DNA from: Apoda limacodes
Taxonomy: Eukaryota > Arthropoda > Insecta > Lepidoptera > Limacodidae
Length of the DNA: 64,000 bases
Direction: 5' to 3'
Assembly: GCA_946406115.1 (NCBI GenBank)
Contig: OX291560.1
Coordinates: 8,991,158-9,055,157, forward strand
The notes beneath the pieces are model-generated. The model searched no databases. It had not been told where the DNA came from and saw only the letters and a list, made by a program, of their open reading frames with translations. A program made the translations under genes and the position numbers. Positions 46,578-57,654 of the stretch are shown here, piece after piece; position 1 is the stretch's first letter; each line of letters opens with the position of its first letter.

Positions 46578-49500
46578 TTAGTCATCATAGTAGCTGTTGG
46601 TCGGGCGCCGGGATACAGTCAGGGCAGATTTGTCTTCAGGGCAGCTGGTTTGCTTGTAGTCTAAAAATTTACAAAAGAAATTTTTTAATAACAATAAAAT
46701 TCTAAACATGTAGGTACAGGTTCCCAAATTTAAATAAACCCCAATCCAGACTTCCCTATTATTCGTCAGGAACTGGCAATGGAGGTATATAAGGTAATCG
46801 GTCCATGTACTTTTATTTTACCGCGACATATGGGACATATATAAAGCTATCTTAGTCCAGATAAACTGCATCCGATGCAGTTTTGTGGCCATATGCTCAC
46901 CTCTGTCACGCAGGTCTAAATTAATCGGTGAAAAGATGTGCTTGCTTGTGTCTCCAGGGGTACCCTTTTGGAGATAAAAACCGTGGTGATATTGGCACAT
47001 AAAAACGTACTTTTTTCAAAACAAGCTTTTATCATATTTTGATCTAGGTATGTTACACTTTTATTTGACATCCATATCACAGTGACGGTAATAGTAGTTC
47101 ATGGACTTTGGTCACTCTCCACCCCTCTCTAGTTTCGACCTCATCACCCCTCTGATACAATTCTGTGACCTGTCGCATAGAACGTGCACTCCCTCGCAGC
47201 CTAGTTGGTAGTGTGGCCGGTTGCTGTGCAGACTGCTGAGGGTGTGGGTTCGATTCCCGATTCGGTTCGATTCTTTAATGATGTGTCCAAGGTGTGCCCA
47301 TATCAGGGCTTGTAAAGTTAATGCTATTCCTTACCCTGAACTACACATAAATTTTACGAACAATAGTGGAAATGCAGACAAATCAATACAAAATTCTGCA
47401 GTCTACTAGGAAAATCCTAAGCCATTTTTACATTACCTATTACCTATGCATAATAATGGATCACTAACATATTTTAATATTGGCATTACCGATAGTCCCC
47501 TATATAAAGGGTGCATGGTAAGAACCCAAGAAGAAACCAGCTCATGTGTTCTTACATTGGAAACACTTGAGCAAACTACGAGCAAAACTTGAACAATAAA
47601 ACCATGAGCTGATACTGAGTAACAAAAGTCATCTGGATTTATAAAATGCTTTAAGTAACTGTCTTAACATTTTCTCAACGCGGAAGACACACCCAATCCA
47701 ACTGGCTAAGTAACTATTTGAAACTGAAATATATTATATGTAAGTGTTGCAGGCAAATCGTATAATTCGCCGTTTTACAATATGCCTAGGCAGATCGTAA
47801 AGTACGGAATAGAATGTATCATATAACTGAACTGATTATTATATGAAGCTTGGCTGGAACGCTCCGCTCGCTTTGCTCGCTCCGCATCTGCGTTTACAAA
47901 TGAGAAACTGAACCTAACCTAACATACATGACTTATACAGTGCGATTTCTGTTCCTTTCGTTTCCATACTTTTCGATCTGCCTAGGCATATTGTAAAACG
48001 GCGAATTATAAGATTTGCCTGCGACATAAGCACTTGGCAATATGATAGCGCCACAAATGTACCTACGACAAGGCGATGAAAAACTTTACGGTTCTTACTA
48101 CTGGTTAGTAATATAGGCCACCGAAGTATTGTACTTACTTGGTTCCGTATAAGCGCGGTCCCAGAACGCTACTAGTTTGTTGAATATATCAATATATACT
48201 CATGTTGTAAATGCCAGACTATAATATGTTACCAAATCACCTATATACTACTCAAAACCGCAACACGGTCCAATCCTAATTTTATTGCACGAAATTTGGA
48301 AAACACAAAAATTATGATCCAAATATACACATTTAACGAGTAATTCTTGTATATATATATATATAATCTGAATCTCGGAAATGGCTCTAACGATTTTCAT
48401 GAAATTTAGTATGCTATATAATTAAGCTGGTTTCGGAGGCGATAAATCAAAATAGCAAGGTTTCATTTTGGAATACGTCGTTTTATCCGTGTTTTCAGGC
48501 AATGATGAACTGAAAAATGTGACTTTTCCTGACATCTATTGGCGAGTAGTAATACTATTGTTTTTACCGACACAGCAACATGAAAGCTACTTGAAAATTG
48601 ATGGCGTTGTTGAAAAAACGAGCCAAGCTCGGTCCTCCAGGTACTTTTCACTTATGTACGACACTCTTTACTGCGATCTAGAGTTCCCACAGGGATAAAT
48701 TACAGCTTAAGCAATAAGTATTCAGAAACTTCTTCGCCCTTTAAGTTACTAACTTCGTCTTCTAATGCAGTTGTAGTCGAACATGTCGCAGAGATCTCGG
48801 AAGCCCATGACGTCACCAGCGTGGCTCACTCCACAGATGGGCACTCGATCATGGTTGCACACTTTTGCCATGCTGCACCATTTTGCTCCCATCTGAATAG
48901 AAAATCTGAATAAAACCCTAATAAAGTTTGGTGGTATTTTTATATTATACTAACGGCCCGCCCCGAATTTGCCTGTATTGAACAGTACACCTAACCTGGC
49001 TAACGTTGCTTCGCCTTTGTCGAAACGACTGGCACGCCAAAGGGTTGTACTAATTCAAAAATCTTAATAATTTCATTACAATCGGATGAATGGTTTACCC
49101 TTAGTGCGCGAGTCTAATTCGCACTTGACCGGTTTTTCTTTCAAACAAAACTTTTCCAGACAATGAAAAACAAAACGAAATAGGAAATCAGCCTAATCGA
49201 TATTGCAATTTTTTTAATATTAATTAGCAAATAAAATTTTGTCTATCTTTCTTTTTTTTATTGCTCTTCCCTACCCTCACTAAGATAGTCCTTGCTAGTC
49301 AAAATGGTAGGTATACCTACTCTCCTTTAGTTATTTGAATATATAGGCGCTTCAGATATTAGATGTAATCTACTTAAATAAAAAACTCTTTATAAAACAA
49401 CAGTAATTTACTGGAAAATCTGCGTTCCCGAAAAAGCTCTGGGTAATAAATTTCTGAATAATTAAATATGATTTAATAATTTCCGCTTCGTGAATGTAAA

Positions 49501-49645
49501 GGAATTGAGTATGAAAGAAGGAAATGATCTTTACTTTTTTTACCTTCCTCCCCATCGCGATGTCTTCGTTATCTCGCTCTCGAGGGGGGCCGTGACTGAA
49601 GACGAGTGAGATAGAAAAACCGAAGAATAAGATTACTGAAAACGT
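46578..49645 (-). CDS. K5: secreted Kazal-like protein, start codon not ATG
   Basis: Three exons. Exon 1 is about 49544-49645 (donor AAG|GTAAAA), exon 2 is 48754-48892 (acceptor ctattcag, donor A|GTTAGT) and exon 3 is 46578-46660 (acceptor aatttttag, stop TAA), with phases 0 and 1. The module is W-C-S-M-A-K-V-C, then N-H-D-R-V-P-I-C-G, then G-F-R-D-L-C-D-M-F-D-Y-N-C. The split codon makes Asn, followed by Y-K-Q-T-S-C, giving six mature cysteines. Exon 1 encodes a convincing signal sequence (FSVILFFGFSISLVFS), but its frame has no ATG upstream. The codon where Met is expected is ACG at 49643-49645. It may be a lost start, a near-cognate start, or Met may come from an unseen upstream exon. Alignment of all other features suggests a gene or a very young pseudogene. 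Confidence 0.65.
47189..47262 (+). repeat. tRNA-like SINE head in K5 intron 2
   Basis: It has ctccctcgcagcctagttgg then the gggtgtgggttcgattcccg B box, as at 44192. The body is diverged or absent. Confidence 0.65.
47746..48025. mobile_element. MITE with TIRs of about 60 bp, copy 2
   Basis: Same TIRs and interior as 44949-45243. The arms are at about 47746-47804 and 47967-48025, with small changes (attcgccgttttacaatatg). It lies in K5 intron 2. Confidence 0.85.
48335..48645 (+). repeat. Interspersed repeat (cctgacatctattggcgagt family), copy 2
   Basis: It starts gagtaattcttgtatatata, contains gatttcatgaaa-like and tcctgacatctattggcgag blocks, and ends caagctcggtcctccaggta. It lies about 110 bp downstream of K5 exon 2 in gene direction. 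Confidence 0.75.
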
Positions 49646-49790
49646 GAAGAAAAATTTAATATCTTGGCAAATATAAGCTTTAGGGTTTTTTTTTTATTGT
49701 AAGTAATGCGTCAGATAGTTCTTCTGATTTGATATTTTACTGAGCCAAAAATGCATAAATAAAATAAAGATATTAAAGAAATATAAAAAT

Positions 49791-51218
49791 GTGTACGAGA
49801 AGAAAAAGCAAATCGTCACTCAAATGCAAAAAATAAAAACAACCGGCTTCAAAAGATGTACTAAAAGGGTAAAGATAATTACTTATTGCCAAAAATCTGA
49901 TCTCAAACACAGTTTATGTACCTAACAGTTTAAAACAAACTTCACTTTTTTTTTACTGTGTCCAACATGAAAATCTCATCAGGAAGCTACATCACTATGA
50001 TATTAGAGGCAAAGCTCTCGACCTTTTGAGCTCCTACATGAGTAGCAGAGTACAGAAAATAGATGTCAACGGTGAAAGATCTCCGGGATCAGCAGTCACT
50101 ATGGGAGACCCTCGGGGTTCAATTTTAGGTCCTTTTCTATTTCTTATTTATATAAATGATCTCCCATTAAAATATATATTTATATAATTAAAAACCATGA
50201 CATTGTCTGATGACACTTCTTTACTTTTTAAAGTTAAGAGACGACAGACATGTTATAATGAATTAAATAATGCCAATTTTAACATTGTAAATTGGTTTAA
50301 CGCTAATAATTTGTTATTTAATTAGAAAAAAACCAAATGTGTTAAATTTACATTACCAAATGTTAGTCAGATACAAACATGTATTAATATTAATGGCGAG
50401 CAATTAGAACTTGTTGATTTTACAGTCTTTCTTGGCATAACCCTGGACTCCAAACTCCAATGGGGTCCTCATATTCATAACTTAGCCAAAAAACTTAGCT
50501 CTGCTGTGTATGCGATCAAGAAAATTAGACAATTGACCGATGTCGACACTGCAAAAATAATAGTATATTTTAGCTATTTCTATAGTTTAATGACATATGG
50601 TATCTTGTTGTGGGTTAGCACTGTTGATGTAAATACAATATTTTTTTTACAAAAACGGGCCATTCGTGCTATCTATAAATTAGGATCTAGGATATCTCTG
50701 AGGGATAGGTTTAGGGAAGTAAATATTTGAACTTTAGCGTCGCAGTACATACATAAAAATATCAATAGTTTCAGCAAGAAAAGTGACGTTCACAAAGTAA
50801 ATACTAGAAGTAAAAATAAGCTGGTGGTACGTGATACACGTCTACACAAAATTAGTAACTCTTTTATGGGGCAATGTATACACTTTTACAACAAAGTTCC
50901 CAATAATATTCAAAAGCTATCATTAAGTAAATTTAAATCTTTTATCAAACACCTACTTTGTAAAAAAGCATATTACAATATTTCAGACTATGTAAAAGAT
51001 AAAAATCCTATTTCCTTCAAAAAATAGTTTTTCATAACTTTGACGATTTTAAAGTGTGTCTAAAATCCTAATTTGAATAAATAAATTTTGACTTTGACTT
51101 TGACTTGCATGACATCAACTTCAAACTTCAGATCAGATTTTTGGCTATAAGTAACTAATTTTACCTGTTTTTATTTTTTGCTTTTGAGTGACGATTTGTT
51201 TTTTTTTTCCTCGTACAC
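49791..51218. repeat. Palindromic element interrupted by a LINE
   Basis: The left arm 49791-49904 (gtgtacgaga ... caaatcgtcactcaaatgca ... aaaaatctgatct) and right arm 51131-51218 (agatcagatttttggc ... ttttgagtgacgatttg ... cctcgtacac) are inverted copies. The left arm has about 28 extra bases. The LINE at 49956-51106 occupies almost all of the loop, leaving about 50 and 25 bases of original loop. Confidence 0.8.
49956..51106 (+). mobile_element. 5'-truncated jockey-like LINE
   Basis: RT motifs G-D-P-R-G-S-I-L-G-P-F-L-F (about 50110-50145) and I-N-D-L-P come before a mutated S-D-D-T-S-L-L box near 50210. The thumb and C-terminal part is at 50440-51027 (F-L-G-I-T-L-D; Q-K-R-A-I-R-A-I-Y; F-M-G-Q-C-I-H-F-Y-N-K-V-P-N). 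Two in-frame stops, near 50325 and 50730, break the ORF. It ends with AATAAA and a (TTTGACT)n tail at about 51078-51106. The young-looking C-terminus suggests a recent insertion. Confidence 0.9.
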
Positions 51219-51904
51219 TTAAACTATCCATTTTTGAAATTCAGTTTTAAAGTTAAAACAAACATTACATAGCTTTCCTACGTTTAATACTAACTTTTTT
51301 TTACAAATATGTACTGTGGGTGTAATTGTACCTACCAGGTGTTTTAGAATTAAATAATTGAATAGGAATATAAGAGGAATTATAGTATATAAGGGTCTTA
51401 TATAACAGTTATTCTTACCTAATATAATATTCCTGAAATACATCTTTCTCGACCTCTTCTGACGAAGCTCAAATAGAAAATGATACAAACTGTAATGCTT
51501 CCCTTTGTTAACGAATGTTTATTGACTTTACCTACTGTCTGCAGTTCTATCAAAACATCCTGCTTCAAAGTACACATTTACAGGAGCTATGCAAAGTAAA
51601 GTTAATAAAGTATTATATTCTAGGCAAATTTATCCGTCTTTGTTAATTTTATTTTTATCTGTGGCACATGTTTGCATTTGATTTTCGGAACTATTTCGAA
51701 ACCTGAAAAAGATTTTTTTTGTATTTTTAAATGCATTAAAGTTTTATTCAAAGCCAAACAAAAATAACTGAATGTGTTTTCAAATACAGCTTTTACAGAA
51801 TGCCTAAGTAAACAAAAAGGGTTCCGTACCGTACGTAAAAGTACCGAAAAACCTTCTTTTTTGAAATTTGGATTTAAGGGAGGAAATAAAACGATTTATA
51901 TATA

Positions 51905-52145
51905 GTACATTACTGCCGTGGCCCGCAAACGCAGCATTACCGGGCGATTGTGAGTATGCAAGACGAGGCATAGTCGAGGCACGCATCACAGAGCCCGGTT
52001 ATGCTCAGTTGTGGCCACGGCTTGTATAGTGCATTTCTCAAACATGCGTGTAAAAAACTAATTATATAGACAACTATTTTGACAATAATAAAAATGGTTC
52101 AAGTAGTTTTGCCGCCAATTCACGGCGTTCAAATGTCGATTTATT
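51905..52145 (+). repeat. Interspersed repeat, opposite copy at 28529-28745
   Basis: It carries tactgccgtggcccgcaaac, gattgtgagtatgcaagacg, ggcttgtatagtgcatttct and gttttgccgccaattcacgg, mirrored at 28529-28745. Confidence 0.75.
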
Positions 52146-52559
52146 TTTTTAATTTTTTAAATTAATTAAATGGCGAATTCTTTTTTTTGTGCAAGCGGAC
52201 TAGCATCGAAATATAAATATTGAATTGCTTGAGCGCTCCAGCTTTCAAATATGAAACATAGCGGGTGGCTCTCTGATAATGTACAATTTATCCCTAAGAA
52301 GCTTGTGCCAGATAAAGTCGCATATCGTAGCATGTTTGAGAAAAGCATATAATTATTTATTACTTAGTTTTTCAGCGACTATGTCTGCGTGCTATAACTA
52401 ATTATAATACTCCAAAAACGTTGAATTTTTTTTGAGTATTTAGGAAAACCTCTTTTTGTTATACCCATTGTTTTCTTACATAATTAAATAAATCACATAC
52501 CTAGGGGATAAGATGATAAGTCGTACTTAAAATGTATAATTCTTATTCAATCTAAATTA

Positions 52560-54329
52560 TCAACCAAATAAAAATTGCTGCCAAAAAGCGCATTGTTTAG
52601 TGAAATATTCTGCTCCAAAATCCTTTGGCTACGTAAGATTGTTTGCAGCCTTTTCGAGATTTTACTTAAAAAAAAATTATAGGCAGCTTGCCATACTAAG
52701 AAATGTTGACATTTTCTTATGCACTCCTCAGACAGCCAAGAAAGACTTTGACTCACATGATAAGAGTTACCTACTACCACAACCGCTCAACATCAAGTGG
52801 GACATTGAAGGTTCCTTATGAGTTGTGGTTATTACTAAGTCATTTAAATTATCGTTTCACAAGTAGATAATATAGCAGTAATAAGTGTAGAGTTGAACCA
52901 ACTCGCTTTATATTCGCAGTTGAACTCCATGAGATCGCATTTGTCCAGGAACCACCGGACTTCCCTGTTAGACCGCTGCAAGCCACATAAACGCACGCCA
53001 CTGTGACCACATCCAAGAGCATCCCAACAGCCTAACTGAAAAAATAAACAAAACGAGCATTTTCATTACGGAAGTTTGCGTAAAATGGATAACCTTTAGG
53101 GTGAATTAAAAATAAAAGTAAATTATAAAGAAAAAGGAAATTATATCTATGATCTTTATGTTCTTGTCCTCAGGTACTTTATAGATCAGCGTCAGCTCTT
53201 GGGAAGGATATTCGTGACCAGCAATTCCAAATATCCTCGAGTGCCTGATATGTTTTTTTTGTATATTCCTCGATAAGTGCTTTTTTATAATAAAATTTTT
53301 TAAATGCACTTGCAACAATTTACGAGAAAGAAAAAACAGGGTAGCAAACTTCAAAAATTACTCTTCAGGTCGAATGAAAACCGTCTCATTAAAATCTATC
53401 CTCCAGCCCTAAAATTGAAAGTTTTTGAGCTTCGTTTTGTCTTCTAACGTACTTAACAATTAGGTTCTTCTAAGAGTATAATAATTTAAAATAAATATTT
53501 TATACATTTAACAACATGTTGTTGCTACGTTTAATTTTACAGGCACCATTTTATTATTATTTTATAAATCTAATACTTTAAACGAGCAATTCTTGTATAT
53601 ATATTAATAAATAACTCTTCCTGACCTGACATCTATTGGCGACTAGTAATATTAATATTTCTATGTGACACAGCAACACTAAATTTACTTGACAATGGAT
53701 ATCGTTGTTAAAATAACGAGCAGAGCAAAATTGCAATCTAACCACGCACCATGGATACGATTCCTCATCATAAGATTGAGAGTCCGATCCGAAAGTTTTT
53801 GTGTTCAACATTTTTTCACTGTTTGCTATAGGCACTGGAAGAGATTTTTAAGAAAATTGTCGGGATCGTTGACTTTATCAAAAGATTTCTCTCAATTTCG
53901 AGGTTAATATTTAGTGTGCAGTGAATATTCGCCTATAGGAAATTAGGATAAAGTCAATCTCTTTTTCTGTCAATCCGTTGCCGCTCATCTTGGTCAATTT
54001 TCCGTGTAGCGAATTTGAACTCATCCAGTTCCTCTTTCTCCATAAAGTTTGCGTACGGTTTCGCTGCCCTACTTCATATTCTCCCATTTTCAACTCTATC
54101 CAATTTCAAGTCACTCCATGACAACAGATTAGCGTAATGTATGTATGGCTTTGACAATATCCTCACACATAATTTCAACTTCATTATCAGAAATAATCGT
54201 AAAATAAAATAAAGTAGACATACTAACTCTTTTCTTGGCAGTAGTGAGGCAATGAACACATAAACTTATTAAAATGTAAGCAATAATTATTGGACAATTA
54301 TAACTTTTAGTATAACATGTAACTATCAT
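52560..54329 (-). CDS. K6: secreted Kazal-like protein, six cysteines
   Basis: Three exons give about 94 residues. Exon 1 is 54228-54329 (34 codons; hydrophobic core CPIIIAYILISLCV, then TTAKKR; donor AGA|GTTAGT). Exon 2 is 52903-53035 (acceptor attttttcag). Exon 3 is 52560-52609 (acceptor tggagcag, stop TGA). The module is C-W-D-A-L-G-C, then G-H-S-G-V-R-L-C-G, then W-F-L-D-K-C-D-L-M-E-F-N-C. The exon-2 donor A|GTTGGT is weak but sits exactly four residues plus one base after the fifth cysteine, as in all other copies. The split codon makes Lys, then Y-F-T-K-Q-C places the sixth cysteine ten residues after the fifth, the same as K5. Reading through the weak donor would add about 20 residues and stop near 52840. 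Exon 2 is firm, exon 1 likely and exon 3 moderately supported. Confidence 0.6.
53578..53727 (+). repeat. Interspersed repeat (cctgacatctattggcgagt family), copy 3
   Basis: A shorter, internally deleted copy that keeps gagcaattcttgtatatata, tgacatctattggcgactag and a gttgttaaaataacgagcag end. It lies in K6 intron 1. Confidence 0.7.
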
Positions 54330-57234
54330 CACAGTACACAGTGAATTTTTTATAAGAGAACTGCGCAAAAGCAATAAAATTTGCAATGAAATAGTATTTT
54401 GCTGATAACAATATTGCATATGGAAATATAATAAGGCCGTGGTCAAGCTGTTGGCAAGAGTTAATTTAACTGTTTGGGACCCAAATATCTGTTTGACTGT
54501 AAGTGGGTTCATTCACGCTTCGCGTGTTAAGTAAATTTATAGTTGTTTAGATTTTAGATAATGCATTTTCGATGATTGTTAAAGTTCAAATACAGAATTA
54601 AGCTAATTTTATATTGCTCATTAAAGGTCATTGGATGGAGACGGAAATTGACTATCGAATAGTTGTCAATCGATTAGATAAACCTAAGAAAGTGACAGGG
54701 TTGCCAACTCTAAACATTTGTTGACCTGAAGACTTGGATGTTATAGGCAGAGCTAAAACAAAAAATAATAAATTGGTATAGCACGGACGCGAAGCACAAA
54801 GAATTTCCTACATTGACCTTTTGGTTTTTAGCCTGTGTTCAGTGGTCAAAATAGTAGTAATTTCAGATGACAGCGGTCGGTCATCGCATCTGTGCGAGCG
54901 CGACGGCAAATAATTATGCGCATCCAACGGTGACAAATAGTGACGGGTCATTGAACGAAATTCTTCACGCTTCGCGTCCGAGCTATAGCTATAGTCAGTC
55001 GTAAAAAGTGGTAGTCTAAAGGCTATGGCAAACATGTGTGATTTAATGTTTTGTAGTGTGTGTAAAACATAACTTGATCATTTTATAAATTATTACTAAT
55101 TCTTGTGTACACAGGGTTTTAAGAAATATTGGCAAAACTCGGTATATTTTTATGACATGCGTCATATACCTATTGTGTATGGAAAAATTGTATGGGTTAG
55201 TAGAATAAAATAACATCATGCAGATTGTGGTTTTGATATATGGTGAGATAAATTGTGATTATTTGCAAAACACTCATCAAATGTTTCGACTTTCCATGCA
55301 ACTATAATAATTAGTCAGTTCAAAAACGTAGTAACGTCACATGTTTGCTCCCCCAAAGGAACCAGCGGCTTGATCCACACCTACATCATAAAATGGGAGA
55401 CAGTCTCACTTCACCAACTACTTGGTGATCAACAAATTCTTTGTACTGCTTTTTGAATTGTGTACAGTAAAGAATTTAAAACATTATTATATTATATCTA
55501 TTTTACTCTAACTTTAGACTTAAGAATAGCAGGTCAGTCTACAGACCAATTTTTTTTGTTTTAACTGTTTCCTAAACCTCTTTATATAAAAACCCTTATA
55601 TAATGTACTAGGTTTTTCTTACGACTTTGCCTGCCAGGATCACAATATGGACGATAGATCCCCTAATACTGAATTGATCAAGTTTGACAAAACCGTAGCT
55701 TGGATTTCAAATTAAGCTCCAAGCTATGAAACGTTGAAACAGCATGAATATCAGTTTAGTACGACTAACAGCCGAACAGACAAAAAATTAAAAAAGGAAA
55801 TCTTTTTAATCCCAATCGATTATTATTTAAAAGCCAAAATATATCAAAAACATCTTTAATCCTCTATCTCATCATCCTTTTACAGTTTTATAACAGTGTT
55901 AACATAGGTATAACAGAGGTAGGTACTTTAAGCATAATCAGGGGGGCAATTCACAACCTTATTCGCTATCTGATTGATATCTTTTTATTGTCGGATCATA
56001 CAACCATACATAAAATGATTTAAAATTCTTGTCATCTTGAATACCACTTGCAAAATTCATATAGTAATTGTTTGATGTCGAAATAGTAATAACGAGTTGA
56101 ATAAGGGAGCAGTACGTGTATATAAAGATACTTTACACTACACCTATTCGGTAAGAACCTTCATGCATATCTAAAAGTACAGATGAAAGTCTTAGCGGAG
56201 ATTCTTCATCATTACTGACGTGCTAGGCGGGATAAAAATCTTATAACGCGTTCTAATTCTGAACAGTACCATCTGTGTAAATATGTTATCTATTTTCCTA
56301 ATAACGTGTTCCAAAAATGTTACTGGCCAAGTGCAGTTTATTTTTAATTTAGAATTAATTTGATGATTATGATTTAAATATAAATTAAAATTAAACATCT
56401 AATACATTTTAATTTATTATCTTTTAATTTCCTTGTAGTCAAACTACATCCTCGTAAGTAACCGTTCACTTTCACCCCTCGGTGAACAATGCACTATTAT
56501 TATGCTGTAGGCAAATAAAAGGGGTCTAAAAGTTTCGGAAGAAAAACGTTTAATAGCGTGGGTAACACTTGACGTTCCAACCGGTGACCAATGGTTAAAT
56601 TAATCACATCATTGTGCTAATTGACATTTGTAATATCTCTGACTAACCCTTTTGCAGTTTTCGTAGTTCTTCTTCGTACCGACGTCTACTCATTAATACT
56701 TCACCACAAGAGTAAAGTAAGTTTAAAAGAACTAATGTAAGTAGAATATTCAGTTAATATTTATTATGTATTTTCAGTTACAAGTCCTGTACTTGATTTA
56801 AAATATATGCAATCTAACTCAGATGGCGAAAACATGTCGAACCAATTTAGTGTCGAATAAATAATATGGTTGATCTGGTGATGTAGCTTGGTGACCACAG
56901 ATAAGACCGTAGGTTATTGCGTAACCAGATGAATCACTCCCTATAAAGTCTTCTATACTGCATTAATAAGCCTACTCTTTCACGTCCCGACTACTGCATG
57001 CAAAATTGTACTTAATCGTTCGAGCGTAAAGTTGTTATTGCTTTGTAGCTGCACACGGACGTTATTACATTTAGGTTGTGCACACACTCCTCAACAGCAG
57101 ACATGTGTCATGTTTAGATAAGTTGTATGCATTTCTGGTTGCTGCGTTTTGTCTACCTTAACTATTCTTTAATTAAACAATTTAATTTTTTAATGTAAAT
57201 TACAACTGCTTAATTAAAACATATTTTTTTGCAG
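54330..57234. other. K6-K7 interval, exon-like scraps only
   Basis: There is no complete gene. A minus-strand frame at 54808-55035 (75 codons, containing S-D-A-K-R-E-E-F-R-S) has no clear context. At 56643-56731 a minus-strand open stretch reads Y-S-C-G-E-V-L-M-S-R-R-R-Y-E-E-E-L-R before a stop, with an upstream acceptor. On the plus strand of the same place (56663-56716) a hydrophobic frame ends in a phase-0 donor (H-H-K-S-K|GTAAGT) and could be a first exon for K7, but it lacks an ATG. These two readings compete. Confidence 0.3.
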
Positions 57235-57653
57235 TTATGTTATCATGCTAAGATCTGCATCCACGATGGTGTTAAGAAATGTGGTGGCGATAAGCATTCT
57301 AGTTATCGTTGGTTCCTGGATTCTTGCGACATGAAGGAATACAACTGTATACACGAATCATGTAATTTATTTATTTATTTTATTAGGTTTTCCAATAGAT
57401 CTAGATACATTTTTCTTAAACAATGAATCTCTAAAACTAAGACGTATAACGAAGTTGAGATAAACACCATTTGCTTTCACAAACTCTACCAAATATAAAT
57501 GAGCATTTTACTTGATTGAAATATACAAAAATATTTGAAGAATTGCCTTACTTTACCTAATTAATGCTACTTTCAGTGTATGTGTGTGTGTGTGTGATTG
57601 AGAAGTTGGACGCATTTGGATTCAGAAAATATTTCACAATCAATATTTATTAA
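57235..57653 (+). CDS. K7: Kazal-like module exon and terminal exon
   Basis: Exon 2 is 57235-57361 (acceptor ttttttgcag, phase 0; donor T|GTAATT, phase 1). It has C-Y-H-A-K-I-C, then I-H-D-G-V-K-K-C-G, then W-F-L-D-S-C-D-M-K-E-Y-N-C and four residues before the donor, which is the exact family pattern. A likely exon 3 is 57577-57653 (acceptor ctactttcag, stop TAA). The split codon makes Leu, followed by Tyr, and a (TG)n run encodes V-C-V-C-V, so it supplies two cysteines. The first exon with a signal peptide was not found with confidence; a frame ending H-H-K-S-K before GTAAGT at 56716 is a weak candidate. The gene is on the strand opposite to its neighbour K6. The middle exon is certain, the terminal exon plausible and gene integrity unproven. 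Confidence 0.6.
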
Positions 57654-57654
57654 A

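Noticed and set aside
52547..52780. A long alternative terminal exon for K6 containing E-E-C-I-R-K-C
   Set aside because: The phase is possible and E-C-x3-C recalls K1 and K2, but the acceptor is poor and the x-[FY] start rule fails. The 52560-52609 exon fits phase, aromatic residue, cysteine spacing and length better.
54228..54512. 127-codon minus ORF taken as a whole gene
   Set aside because: Only the part from the ATG at 54329 to the GTTAGT donor at 54228 fits as K6 exon 1. The rest is intron and upstream sequence that happens to be open.
56778..56860. Plus-strand phase-1 terminal exon ending GAA TAA
   Set aside because: The acceptor is good and it is open for 26 codons, but there is no cysteine, no aromatic second residue and no partner exon upstream. 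A chance opening is likely.
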